Source: an uncultured Pirellulaceae bacterium
Lineage (GTDB): Bacteria > Planctomycetota > Planctomycetia > Pirellulales > Pirellulaceae
DNA: 64,000 bases
Assembly: GCA_938083195.1 (NCBI GenBank)
Contig: CALKCK010000009.1
Location: 124,001 to 188,000, forward strand
Direction: 5' to 3'
Shown: positions 9,588 to 17,861 of the stretch, piece by piece
Layout: every line of letters starts with the position of its first letter
How positions within the stretch are numbered: the first letter of the stretch is position 1
Made by a program: the position numbers and the translations under genes
The notes under the pieces: model-generated
What the model was told of the DNA's origin: nothing
Seen by the model: the letters and a program-made list of their open reading frames with translations, nothing else
Database searches by the model: none

Positions 9588-9854
9588 TTACTTTTCACCT
9601 GTGCCATTCGCAGCTTCGGTATATCTTTCGACAATGTCACGATACCTTGCAGGCAGCTTTTCTTTCACGGCGTTGTTCGCAGGATCTCGACTGCGATCTC
9701 TCAGCCGACTCCAAGGACTCGCTGGAGAGTCGTCGTAAGACTTTTTTACAACCTGTCCATTTGGATTACTACTCGTTCCACCCTTTTGGCTTTTCTTGCT
9801 TTGACTTGGCTTTGACTGAGCTTGCTTCTGACCAGAAGCTTTCTTACTCGCCTC
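9588..9854 (-). other. Open in-frame continuation of the TPR gene beyond an internal TGA
   Basis: After the TGA at 9855-9857 the same frame stays open for 88 codons to a TAA at 9588-9590. The first half is a Lys/Ser/Gln-rich linker; the second half contains SPWSRLRDRSRDPANNA followed by KEKLPARYRDIVERYTEA, an ordered, helix-like ending of a kind seen at the C-termini of planctomycete proteins in such operons. It contains no ATG and no convincing start codon, so it is not an independent gene. The terminator sits just after its TAA, not after the TGA, which suggests that this stretch was, or is, part of the TPR protein. Confidence 0.72.
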
Positions 9855-10658
9855 TCAGGTACCGCCTTTTTTACAGTTTGAACTGCACTCTTTCTTCTCC
9901 TCCTCTTTGATGAGTTTCGTCAGCATACTGACGATCTTATCTTGCTCGTCTTGAGTGACTTCATCCGTCTCAACCAATTCCAAACGCCGACGTGAGTAAT
10001 CCATTCTCTGGTAAACATCATCCAGCTTACCTTTCTGAATCGATTGAATCTGCTGAACTTGCCGCCACGCACTCACGCGTAGTCGTTCAGGCGCATCGGG
10101 GTTGAACTGAAGAAACCGCATCAATGATTCGATGGCTTCCTGATTCTTCAGCAGCCCTGCTTGCGCGACTCCTAAATAATACTGTGCACTACCTTGATGG
10201 ACCGTGTAGCTACTAAGATCGCCAACTAGTTTTTCCAAACACGGCATGGCATCTTCGAAACGCTCTTCGTTCATGAGCGTTCTTGCAAGGTAAAAACTCG
10301 CATCCCCTGCCAAGTACTTATCCTCGGACTGCTGCAGCGGAGAAAGAAGTTCAATGGCTTGTTCATAACCTCCACTAGCATCCGATGCGGCAATCGCATC
10401 TGAATATTGAGGGTACATCAGTATCAGCGACTCAGTGAGGGCATCAGAAAAATCGCTGTCGATTTCGGAAACCGTTTTTTGAATCGCTGCCTTCTGGGGC
10501 GCAGGTACGGACTTCAGCGAATTGATATGCGCCAGAAAAGATGCTTTGACCTTTTCAGAATGCTGATCGTTTGCGTCTACCGAATTCGTCACTCCGACGA
10601 ACATGACACCCATCGCCAACAGGCCGAGTGCGGTTTGGAATAATCGTCCAACTCTCAT
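9855..10658 (-). CDS. Secreted TPR-type protein, last gene of the moxR operon (possible internal stop at its end)
   Basis: Exported helical-repeat protein. From the ATG at 10658, chosen because GAGG lies 8 nt upstream, it begins with a signal peptide (MRVGRLFQ...SVDA). It then has TPR-like helical pairs: YEQAIELLSPLQQSEDKYLAGDASFYLARTL style repeats, EDAMPCLEKLV, and NQEAIESLMRFLQFNPDAP. The reading frame ends in CSSNCKKGGT at a TGA, but is followed in frame by a further 88 open codons (see 9588-9854). As annotated it is 267 residues; read through the stop it would be about 356. TPR proteins in MoxR/Bat operons commonly act as periplasmic scaffolds (family knowledge); the specific role here is unknown. 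Confidence 0.8.
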   Translation of the reverse strand: MRVGRLFQTALGLLAMGVMFVGVTNSVDANDQHSEKVKASFLAHINSLKSVPAPQKAAIQKTVSEIDSDFSDALTESLILMYPQYSDAIAASDASGGYEQAIELLSPLQQSEDKYLAGDASFYLARTLMNEERFEDAMPCLEKLVGDLSSYTVHQGSAQYYLGVAQAGLLKNQEAIESLMRFLQFNPDAPERLRVSAWRQVQQIQSIQKGKLDDVYQRMDYSRRRLELVETDEVTQDEQDKIVSMLTKLIKEEEKKECSSNCKKGGT

Positions 10659-10841
10659 TTCAATTACCTCATTGATTTCGCAAGCAATAGTACGCAATAT
10701 CAGTCTTCATCTATCTCATATTATTCAACAAAAGGCCACCGAGACCATCACCTTAAACTCGAAAAAAACCAATTCAGCCACTAAAAATCGCTTTTCAGCA
10801 ATTTAAACCGGTTTTCCTGCCCTCTATTAGAACCCCAAATA

Positions 10842-12779
10842 TCACCGATCGTTCTCTTTTTCCATGATTCGTTCGGTCATTTCCAGTAATTTAGCCTGTA
10901 ATTGGGCCGCACTGATCGCTTCTTGGTCCAATAACTTCTCCAAATCCTCTTGCCCTCGCAATTGCTCAACTTTCTTCGTCCGACGGTTGAGTCGCATCTG
11001 TTGAATCCTTAACACTTTCAATTCCGCAGATTTTTTCAACAAAGGCTGGTCACCTCCTCCACCGCCGCCTCCGCCGCCACCGCCTCCGCCGCCGCCCTCG
11101 TTTTGAGCTTCTTTCAATGCGTCGATTAGATCAGCAATGGTCGATTCTATTTCTTTTTGCAACAACTGAGTCAACTGGCCAGTGCGTTCTAAAGCCAGCA
11201 ACTCAGAAGCCCGATCTAGGTCGACTTTCAAATCTTGCACAATTTCAGGAAACACAATACTGGTACCATCCTCCAAAAGCAGATCGTAAGCCTGTTGGCC
11301 CAACTCGCTAATTTCAGCCTCTTCATTTGAAATCCGTAACATCAGCAACTGATCTCGCCGACCTAGACTTTTCAAATTAGTCAATTTGTCATCCAACTCA
11401 ACCGTCATTACACCCGCAATGACCTGGCGATCATACATTTCTTTAAATCGCGCCTCTAACCGAGCAAGTTTTTCCTGACGAGTTTCTTCACGTAATTGCT
11501 TTAACCGGTCTTCAATTTCTTCCAAAGCTTCTTCCATCTGCTTCTCAGCTTGCTTCTGTTTCTCCTGAGCTTCCTTTGGATCTTGGTTTTCCAAATCACC
11601 CGAAGCACCTTTCATCGACTCACCCGCCTGATCCATTTTACTCTGACCAGGCTGTTTCTGATTACCAGAATCAGCCTGTTCGCCGGGCTCCTCTTCTGGC
11701 TTAGGAGCCTTTTTCATCTCTTCTAGAATGTCCATCGTCTTGTCACGATTACGACGCTGCTCTTCCGCCATTTGCTGAAGCGCCTCTGGCGGCAATGTTT
11801 CAATTCGCCGCTTTTCTTTTTTGATCTCGCTAAGTGCCTGATTCATATCGGCCAACGCTTTTTCTTCTTCCGTTTTAGCATCGTCTGGCTTGCCGGTTCC
11901 TAATTTTTCTTCAGCTTTTTTCTGATGTTCAATCGCCTTATCCAATGCCTCCTGCCCCGGCTGGGCAGGTTCCGATTGACTGCTTGGCTTACCCTCACTT
12001 GGCTTGCCGTCACTTGGCTTACCATCACTTGGCTTACCATCACTCGGCTTACCATCACTTGCCGATTCAGCGTCTTCCGAGCCTGATATCTCTTTCTTAA
12101 GTGATTCTGTCTGTTTTCGAATTTCGAATTGCTCATCGGCCACACCGTCGAGCGCCCGCAAACCCGCATTGGATTTCGCATCCGTATTTTCGATCACCTC
12201 TGTTTGCTTGCCAATTAGGTTCTCTAATTTTTTGATCTGGGCTTCCAGATTTTTGATTGTCTTATCTTTTTCGGCAATCTTTTCGGTATCTTTGGTTTGA
12301 CTTTTCTGCTCCTCCAACCGCTCTTGTATTTGCTGTTTCCAGCGTTCGAGCATTTTCTCTTGGTCTTTCTTTGATGCCTTTTGATCTTTCTGCTGCGTAA
12401 GCAGCCGAATCAAGGACTCCAAATTTTGAATGACTTCATCCAGCAGTTGGTCGGCCTCCTGATACTTTTCGGTATCGAGCAGCAAACTAATCTTCGCCAT
12501 TTTCTTGGTGATTAGCCGTTCTTTAGATTGTTGATAAGCGGCAACCAAAAGCTTAGCGCGTTCGGGTTCTTTTTCGCGGAGCTTTTCAGCAATGACGGTT
12601 AGTTTCGTCTCCAATTCGGACATTTTCCGTTCGACGAGACGTTGCCGCACCCCCAACTCAGTTTTCAAGTCCGAGCGTTTTGCATCATCCTGCGCTACCA
12701 GAACGCCTAGATTTGCGACCGAAACAAGGGTGGCAATGATTGCCATTGTTAAAAAACTTAATCGGTTTTCTACTACCAT
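10842..12779 (-). CDS. Secreted, highly charged coiled-coil protein with SDGKP repeats and a poly-Gly tract
   Basis: A long, Lys/Glu/Gln-rich protein predicted to be almost entirely coiled coil. A signal peptide or N-terminal anchor (MVVENRLSFLTMAIIATLVS...VLVAQ) starts at the ATG at 12779, which has AGGAG and CAGGAGA directly upstream. The coiled coil is interrupted by five tandem SDGKP/SEGKP units (about 11985-12060), a Pro/Gln/Gly-rich linker, and a run of 15 glycines (11052-11096). No enzymatic motif is seen. It follows the large membrane protein by 66 bp and precedes the TPR gene by 183 bp. A structural or adaptor role in the envelope is inferred from composition and from its place in the MoxR/VWA operon. 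Confidence 0.8.
   Translation of the reverse strand: MVVENRLSFLTMAIIATLVSVANLGVLVAQDDAKRSDLKTELGVRQRLVERKMSELETKLTVIAEKLREKEPERAKLLVAAYQQSKERLITKKMAKISLLLDTEKYQEADQLLDEVIQNLESLIRLLTQQKDQKASKKDQEKMLERWKQQIQERLEEQKSQTKDTEKIAEKDKTIKNLEAQIKKLENLIGKQTEVIENTDAKSNAGLRALDGVADEQFEIRKQTESLKKEISGSEDAESASDGKPSDGKPSDGKPSDGKPSEGKPSSQSEPAQPGQEALDKAIEHQKKAEEKLGTGKPDDAKTEEEKALADMNQALSEIKKEKRRIETLPPEALQQMAEEQRRNRDKTMDILEEMKKAPKPEEEPGEQADSGNQKQPGQSKMDQAGESMKGASGDLENQDPKEAQEKQKQAEKQMEEALEEIEDRLKQLREETRQEKLARLEARFKEMYDRQVIAGVMTVELDDKLTNLKSLGRRDQLLMLRISNEEAEISELGQQAYDLLLEDGTSIVFPEIVQDLKVDLDRASELLALERTGQLTQLLQKEIESTIADLIDALKEAQNEGGGGGGGGGGGGGGGDQPLLKKSAELKVLRIQQMRLNRRTKKVEQLRGQEDLEKLLDQEAISAAQLQAKLLEMTERIMEKENDR
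11052..11096 (-). repeat. Poly-glycine coding tract (15 Gly codons)
   Basis: Fifteen consecutive glycine codons, mixing GGC, GGA and GGT, form a flexible hinge in the coiled-coil protein. The mixed codons make pure slippage of one trinucleotide less likely. Confidence 0.85.
11985..12060 (-). repeat. 15-bp tandem repeat encoding five SDGKP units
   Basis: Five nearly identical 15-bp units encode four SDGKP and one SEGKP in the linker of the coiled-coil protein. The units differ at only one or two bases, suggesting recent expansion. Confidence 0.9.
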
Positions 12780-12845
12780 TCTCCTGCTCCTCTTTGACCA
12801 ACCCGACTCGCAACACATAACGTCTTATTCGGCAAGTTGTTAGAT

Positions 12846-15092
12846 TTATTTATCAAAAATATCGTCGTCATCTCCGTCGAATATCCCATCGTCTGGATTA
12901 ATACGATCTTTGATACCGCCTTTTATTTCCGTCGTTTTGCTTTTCACTTCGAGGAAATCATTGATAATTTCCTGAAAGCTCTCTGAATCCGCCATCGCAC
13001 TCAGAATTCGTTTCATTTCCTCGAGAATCGCCAGCTGCAACTCGACCGACTGATCCACAATTTCCTCTAATTCGGCTTGATCTCGAATTGCTCGTCGAGC
13101 GTTATCAAATTGACGACTGGCTAATGAGATCAACTCTGAATCGAGTTGCCGAATTGGCCCAATAATCCGCTCATCAAATCGCGTTTCAATTCGTTGCTCA
13201 GGAGCCAATTGGTTTTCTGCTTCATCCAGACGATTATTTTTAACCTCGACCAAAAACTCTTCGAAACGATTTGCGACGCGATCCAATACAGTGCCCACTC
13301 CTTTTTGTTTTCGCACCAACGCAATCAATGCTGCCTCGCGTTTAGAGTCGAACTCCTCTTGGCTCACTCCCTCCGCTCGCGTTCTTGCTGCGATCGCCTG
13401 AACCTCTGTCATCAACGCCAACTGAACCTGATAGGCCTGATCATCAAATGCTTTTCGTTGCTCAATTTCTCGCCTTAACAAATCTGCCCGCAACTCTTCA
13501 TCCGAGACGACTCTCAATAGAAATTCTTGAGAACGACCGACATTCGCTGTCCCGGGGTGATTATCTCTCGCGGTGACCGAAAATCGGAAACTAGTGCCCG
13601 GAGTTAGACCCAATGGTTCGAGATCTAATTCGGCAAAATCTTTGATTTGCCTCACTGGCAGCCCATCTTCACCGGGGCGAGGTTCCGCGAACACCAACTC
13701 TCGCTGCCCAGTTTTTTCATCATTATCACCCGTTTTCCAGGTCGCATCGAAAGCCAATTGCGTCAACCCATAAGAATCAACCGCCTGATACGATGTCGGC
13801 AAATTCGCTCTGGCGGATACCAACCCGCTGATCCCTAGCAGGCTCGCTCTAATTTTAGGCACATCATCGTCTTTCACCGTCACACGAAACTTAGATCGAC
13901 GCGCGCCCTTCATGCCAGCGCTGTCGACCAATTCAAATTCGTATTCGCCACCAACTAATGCCTGCCCCTCCCCCGGTATAGTCAAAGTAAATTCGGTATC
14001 ATTCTCGCCAACCTGCATCGCATAAACTTCTTCATCAAGTTTCAAGCTGGCGGCGGATAAGGATTTATTCGTCTTAATTCCAATCTCCAACCGACTGCCG
14101 ACTAAAACCGAATGCGGCCCCGCGCCCTGCAATTCCTTGTGTGTAATCCCCGTATAGGCCGGCATCAGCACATTCAAATCTAATTGAATTACGCTGGGTG
14201 GCTCAACGAGTTTAACGTCGACCCAGGAAGTCACATCATCGCCACCGCTTGCCCGGAATCGAAATGGAGATGAAACATTATGAAACACGAAAACATGTTC
14301 GCGTCCGTTTAATTTCCCCGTCGGTTTCATCTGGTGTAATGTTTTCCCACCTGGATGGCTGATTTCTAAAGAAACCGACACGTCTGTTTCAAGACTGTCT
14401 TCGCTCACGCGAACCAACTGACGATGATCTCCACCGCGAGGCAAGATCAACTCACCATCGACGGCGCCAACTATTTCGAGATACGTCGCTTGCGGCCACT
14501 GATCTTCAAGTAGCAAAATATTTCGATTGAACCAAGTTCTCAGAAAGTCCGTTTGCGAAACACCAACGCCTACCCCCGCAGTCATTGCAATCCCGGCTAT
14601 TAACAACAACCAATTTTGAAAATGCCGGCTAAGGTCGAGTGCTTTGGAGAAATCAACTGACTTCGATTTTTCGATTCCTTGCTCAATCGTCGCCGCTGCC
14701 AATTCCGCAGAGGTTCCCCATTGCTTCCATTCTTCCTCTCGAGACAACTGAACGCTTGAGAGCAAACTCTCCTTCAACTGGGGATTTTTATTTTCAACTT
14801 CGTAAATCAAGGCATCATCACTGAGTCGCGACAACAATGGTTTCAGCACCCGCAAACCAAAATACACAACCGCCACAATGGCCATCACAATCAGCATCAC
14901 TACCCGCTGAGCGAAGTCCATTTTAAAAAGGCGATCCAGAGCGACATCAAATGCAAGAACCGCCAAGATGGCGATCAACCATCGCCCCAGCCCATGGATT
15001 AAAATCCAACGCGTTAATTTACTCCGCATGCGAAGCAGTTTTTCCATGACCAATTTGGGCATGTTTTTAGAGGTTGTCGTGACCGATGTCAT
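12846..15092 (-). CDS. Large membrane protein, DUF4175-like plan, moxR operon
   Basis: Integral membrane protein of unknown biochemical role. Two transmembrane helices near residues 33-52 and 60-82 are followed by a cytoplasmic motif NPQLKESLLSSVQLS, a third helix near 155-175, then an exported beta-rich stretch (about 200-540, Ig/Cadherin-like: PPSVIQLDLNVLMPAYTG), a charged helical region, and an acidic tail ending DGDDDDIFDK. The arrangement resembles the DUF4175-type proteins of MoxR/Bat operons (tentative). AAGGTAAG lies about 10 nt before the ATG at 15092. It precedes the coiled-coil gene; together these two correspond in plan to the single fused protein at 30399-32108. Confidence 0.78.
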   Translation of the reverse strand: MTSVTTTSKNMPKLVMEKLLRMRSKLTRWILIHGLGRWLIAILAVLAFDVALDRLFKMDFAQRVVMLIVMAIVAVVYFGLRVLKPLLSRLSDDALIYEVENKNPQLKESLLSSVQLSREEEWKQWGTSAELAAATIEQGIEKSKSVDFSKALDLSRHFQNWLLLIAGIAMTAGVGVGVSQTDFLRTWFNRNILLLEDQWPQATYLEIVGAVDGELILPRGGDHRQLVRVSEDSLETDVSVSLEISHPGGKTLHQMKPTGKLNGREHVFVFHNVSSPFRFRASGGDDVTSWVDVKLVEPPSVIQLDLNVLMPAYTGITHKELQGAGPHSVLVGSRLEIGIKTNKSLSAASLKLDEEVYAMQVGENDTEFTLTIPGEGQALVGGEYEFELVDSAGMKGARRSKFRVTVKDDDVPKIRASLLGISGLVSARANLPTSYQAVDSYGLTQLAFDATWKTGDNDEKTGQRELVFAEPRPGEDGLPVRQIKDFAELDLEPLGLTPGTSFRFSVTARDNHPGTANVGRSQEFLLRVVSDEELRADLLRREIEQRKAFDDQAYQVQLALMTEVQAIAARTRAEGVSQEEFDSKREAALIALVRKQKGVGTVLDRVANRFEEFLVEVKNNRLDEAENQLAPEQRIETRFDERIIGPIRQLDSELISLASRQFDNARRAIRDQAELEEIVDQSVELQLAILEEMKRILSAMADSESFQEIINDFLEVKSKTTEIKGGIKDRINPDDGIFDGDDDDIFDK

Positions 15093-15184
15093 TGAAAACG
15101 CTTACCTTGAATTCGCCGATTTCTAAATCGTCTATTAGTTCTTAACTGTGAGAGTCGAGACCAGTCTCAACATCAACCATTTCG

Positions 15185-17749
15185 CTACAGCAACTTGTAC
15201 CATTTACGTAAAATCCACTCGATGGAAAGTAACACGACTGGCAATCCATAAAACAACCACCGCAGATAGGGATTCACATCCCAAAGCGGTTTCGGAGGAC
15301 TGTTAAATTCGGCCCGTGTTACCAACGTTGGCAACGCATCCGGCACACTAGCAAGTTGCTCCAATCGAAAATACTTTCCGCCTGATTGACCCGCGATTTC
15401 TGTCAATAATTTTTCGTTTAACCAATAAGCCCCCGACTCAGCGCTGGGAGGAACGACGCGAAAAGCGATCGGATCGATTAACTTACCCTCCGCATCCCCC
15501 GCCGCGAATGAAACCGTGCCTTCAAAATTACCAATTCGTTGGGCGACAAAAGTACCTTCATAACTGCCTTCTTGATTGGGAAGCATCTTCAACTCAACTG
15601 TCTGCGTTCGTCCGTCTTCCGCTCGCACGATTGCTTTTTGGACCGGAGCAGTCGATGGTTTGAACTGCTCATCCAACACTCTCGCAACCAATAATACGCG
15701 ATCTCCAAGCTCGAATTCAGATTTCTCAGTATCAATGAATCCCCGCCGTGAACCTTGTAAAGAACGCGTCTCTACAAGATATCGCACTACCTGTATCCAA
15801 AATCGGTCAAAGTACTGTGCTTGTACACCAACCGGTCGCCATCGAAAGGACTCCTGAAACCCAAGATATAAAACCGACCCAGCCCCATAACGGCCTGCAA
15901 CCATCAATGGTTGGTTACCCTCCGCGTTGACTTGATCTCCACTCTCCAACAGCACTCGCGCTGTCGGTTTGGCGGCAATCGCTGGAAAACTCCACAACAC
16001 ACTGGGAATCAAATCCCATATCTTTGCATTGTCTCCTGGATCACTGCGAAAACTCATTACCGGATGATCAAGGTTGTGATTGACCACTAACATCTGTCCA
16101 GAACGCATCTCTTTGGCAGACGCAAGGGCCTCCACTGTGTCGATAAACTCAGTATCTCCAAATCGGACGGGGAGTAAGTCGCGAATCGATTTTAAACGAT
16201 TCATCGTGACAAATTCACTGGTGTGTTGAGGGCCAGCCATAAACAAAACACCGCCTGCTTTAAACTTACAAAAGTCCTTCAGCAGATCCATCCAATTTTC
16301 ATCAAACTCCTCGGGATTGGGATCAAACATCATCACGACGTTATAAGCTCCCAATTCATCAATCGTTCGTGGCAACCGCGAGATGGGGGCATTTCCCTCT
16401 TGAGGCCGCGTTTCATCCATAGTCTGAAGCCAGCAGCTTAACGAAATGGTTTGATCCCGTTGAAGCAACTTATAAACATGCTGGTAATCCCAACTTGCTT
16501 CACCAGCAACCAACAGGACTTTCACCTTCTCATCGACAACTTCCATCTCAGAAGTAACACGTGCGTTATCTGCGACTTCGGTTTCATCTTCCAATTCTTT
16601 AACCTGCACCGTAAAAACATACTTGCCAGAACGGTTAAGAATGTGATCAAAATCAACTCGAATACGGCCACCATTGTCAGGAATCGGAACGTTTTTCGAT
16701 TTTACTTTTTCAGGTAATCCGGGCTTACCAGTTCGTGCATCCACTTGTTGCTGAATCAATTCCACTTCAATTTGAGCAGGCATACCCTCGCCGCCACCCT
16801 GCGAAGTCTGTAAAACCGCTTCAATTTCGAACGGCTCGTCCGGGTAAGCTCGATCCCGCACATAGACTTCAGTTACCGCTATATTTTTTGGTGGATTCGG
16901 ATCACCGACGCCGACAACAAAGATTGGCACACCTTGATCCGCTGCCTTCTGAGCAATCTCAATCGGATCTTCACTTCCATTGTGCTGCCCATCGCTGATC
17001 AAAAGTATCGCAGACAACCGACTCGCATCATCGAGCGACTCCCGCAACGCTTGCCAAATATCAGTCCCTAACCCACTCGCTTCAAGATCTGGAATCGTCT
17101 TTCGGATAAGGCCTTCTGCTTCTTCACCTTCCAAATCATCCGACGAATCCGGGGCATCTTGTTTTTCACTTTCAGTCTGTTTTTTAACATTGGCAGGTAT
17201 GACTGCGATTGGCACATTACCATCAGAAAAGTTGATAACTCGCAGTGCACCTTTGTCTTTTAGCTGTTCCAACAAGTCTGGATTTTTTGCAAAAGCCTCA
17301 TTAACGAGTGCAGAACGCTTTACCTGCCCATCGCCAATCGAAGCGACGGGCAGACCGGTGAGCTCGGCCAACTTCTTCTGCTGATCTTCACTGCGATAAC
17401 TGTCACCACGATCGAACGAAAGAGAACTATCTCGTAACATTGCGATCGTTGGCTTGATTTCATTTACCTGTTGATAAAATACCGAGGGCTTCAAGAACAT
17501 CATTATTAGCAGCAGCAACACACACAGCCGCAACGCCGCCATCGCCAATTTGATGGGCATTGGGCAAGTATTGATCTCCCTGCGATACATCCAAAAAACA
17601 CCAAACACCACCGCCGCTAAAATCGCAACTAAAACAAAGACGCCCCAAGATTCCGGCATGTTCGACCACTGCAATCTGGGAGTACCAGCGCGATCGGGGT
17701 CGGCACCCACCAACCATTCCAACAATCTACTTTCGGCAATAAAATTCAA
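15185..17749 (-). CDS. Membrane protein with VWA and glutamine-amidotransferase-like domains
   Basis: Has two N-terminal transmembrane helices (about 34-54 and 67-87), a VWA-like domain with the MIDAS pattern DSSLS in IAMLRDSSLSF and a later LLISDGQHNG, beta-sandwich domains, a class-I-glutamine-amidotransferase-like segment (KVKVLLVAGEASWDYQHVYK ... GGVLFMAGPQH) lacking an obvious catalytic cysteine in a nucleophile elbow, and a C-terminal helix near 830-850. This plan is shared with the protein at 20304-22616, so the two look like ancient paralogues. The start is TTG at 17749 preceded by GAGAAAACG; the next Met would remove conserved sequence. Spacing of 92-112 bp to both neighbours supports one transcript. 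VWA/MIDAS proteins bind metal-dependent partners, and here the MoxR ATPase is a likely one. Confidence 0.82.
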   Translation of the reverse strand: MNFIAESRLLEWLVGADPDRAGTPRLQWSNMPESWGVFVLVAILAAVVFGVFWMYRREINTCPMPIKLAMAALRLCVLLLLIMMFLKPSVFYQQVNEIKPTIAMLRDSSLSFDRGDSYRSEDQQKKLAELTGLPVASIGDGQVKRSALVNEAFAKNPDLLEQLKDKGALRVINFSDGNVPIAVIPANVKKQTESEKQDAPDSSDDLEGEEAEGLIRKTIPDLEASGLGTDIWQALRESLDDASRLSAILLISDGQHNGSEDPIEIAQKAADQGVPIFVVGVGDPNPPKNIAVTEVYVRDRAYPDEPFEIEAVLQTSQGGGEGMPAQIEVELIQQQVDARTGKPGLPEKVKSKNVPIPDNGGRIRVDFDHILNRSGKYVFTVQVKELEDETEVADNARVTSEMEVVDEKVKVLLVAGEASWDYQHVYKLLQRDQTISLSCWLQTMDETRPQEGNAPISRLPRTIDELGAYNVVMMFDPNPEEFDENWMDLLKDFCKFKAGGVLFMAGPQHTSEFVTMNRLKSIRDLLPVRFGDTEFIDTVEALASAKEMRSGQMLVVNHNLDHPVMSFRSDPGDNAKIWDLIPSVLWSFPAIAAKPTARVLLESGDQVNAEGNQPLMVAGRYGAGSVLYLGFQESFRWRPVGVQAQYFDRFWIQVVRYLVETRSLQGSRRGFIDTEKSEFELGDRVLLVARVLDEQFKPSTAPVQKAIVRAEDGRTQTVELKMLPNQEGSYEGTFVAQRIGNFEGTVSFAAGDAEGKLIDPIAFRVVPPSAESGAYWLNEKLLTEIAGQSGGKYFRLEQLASVPDALPTLVTRAEFNSPPKPLWDVNPYLRWLFYGLPVVLLSIEWILRKWYKLL

Positions 17750-17861
17750 CGTTTTCTCAATTCTTACAATGATCTATTTCGTTGGCGAAGAACTCGCGAT
17801 TCGCTATCGAACCACCGCCCCGCTAACCCTCGAAAGCGTGACAACACGCCTTTCCAAACTA

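Noticed and set aside
9855-9857. The in-frame TGA as a selenocysteine codon
   Set aside because: It lies in a Lys/Gly/Ser linker rather than a redox motif, and no selenocysteine insertion hairpin was recognised downstream.
9575-9910. 111-codon plus-strand frame opposite the end of the TPR gene
   Set aside because: It is antisense to the open continuation of the TPR gene and has a low-complexity, Leu/Ser-rich composition typical of a shadow frame.
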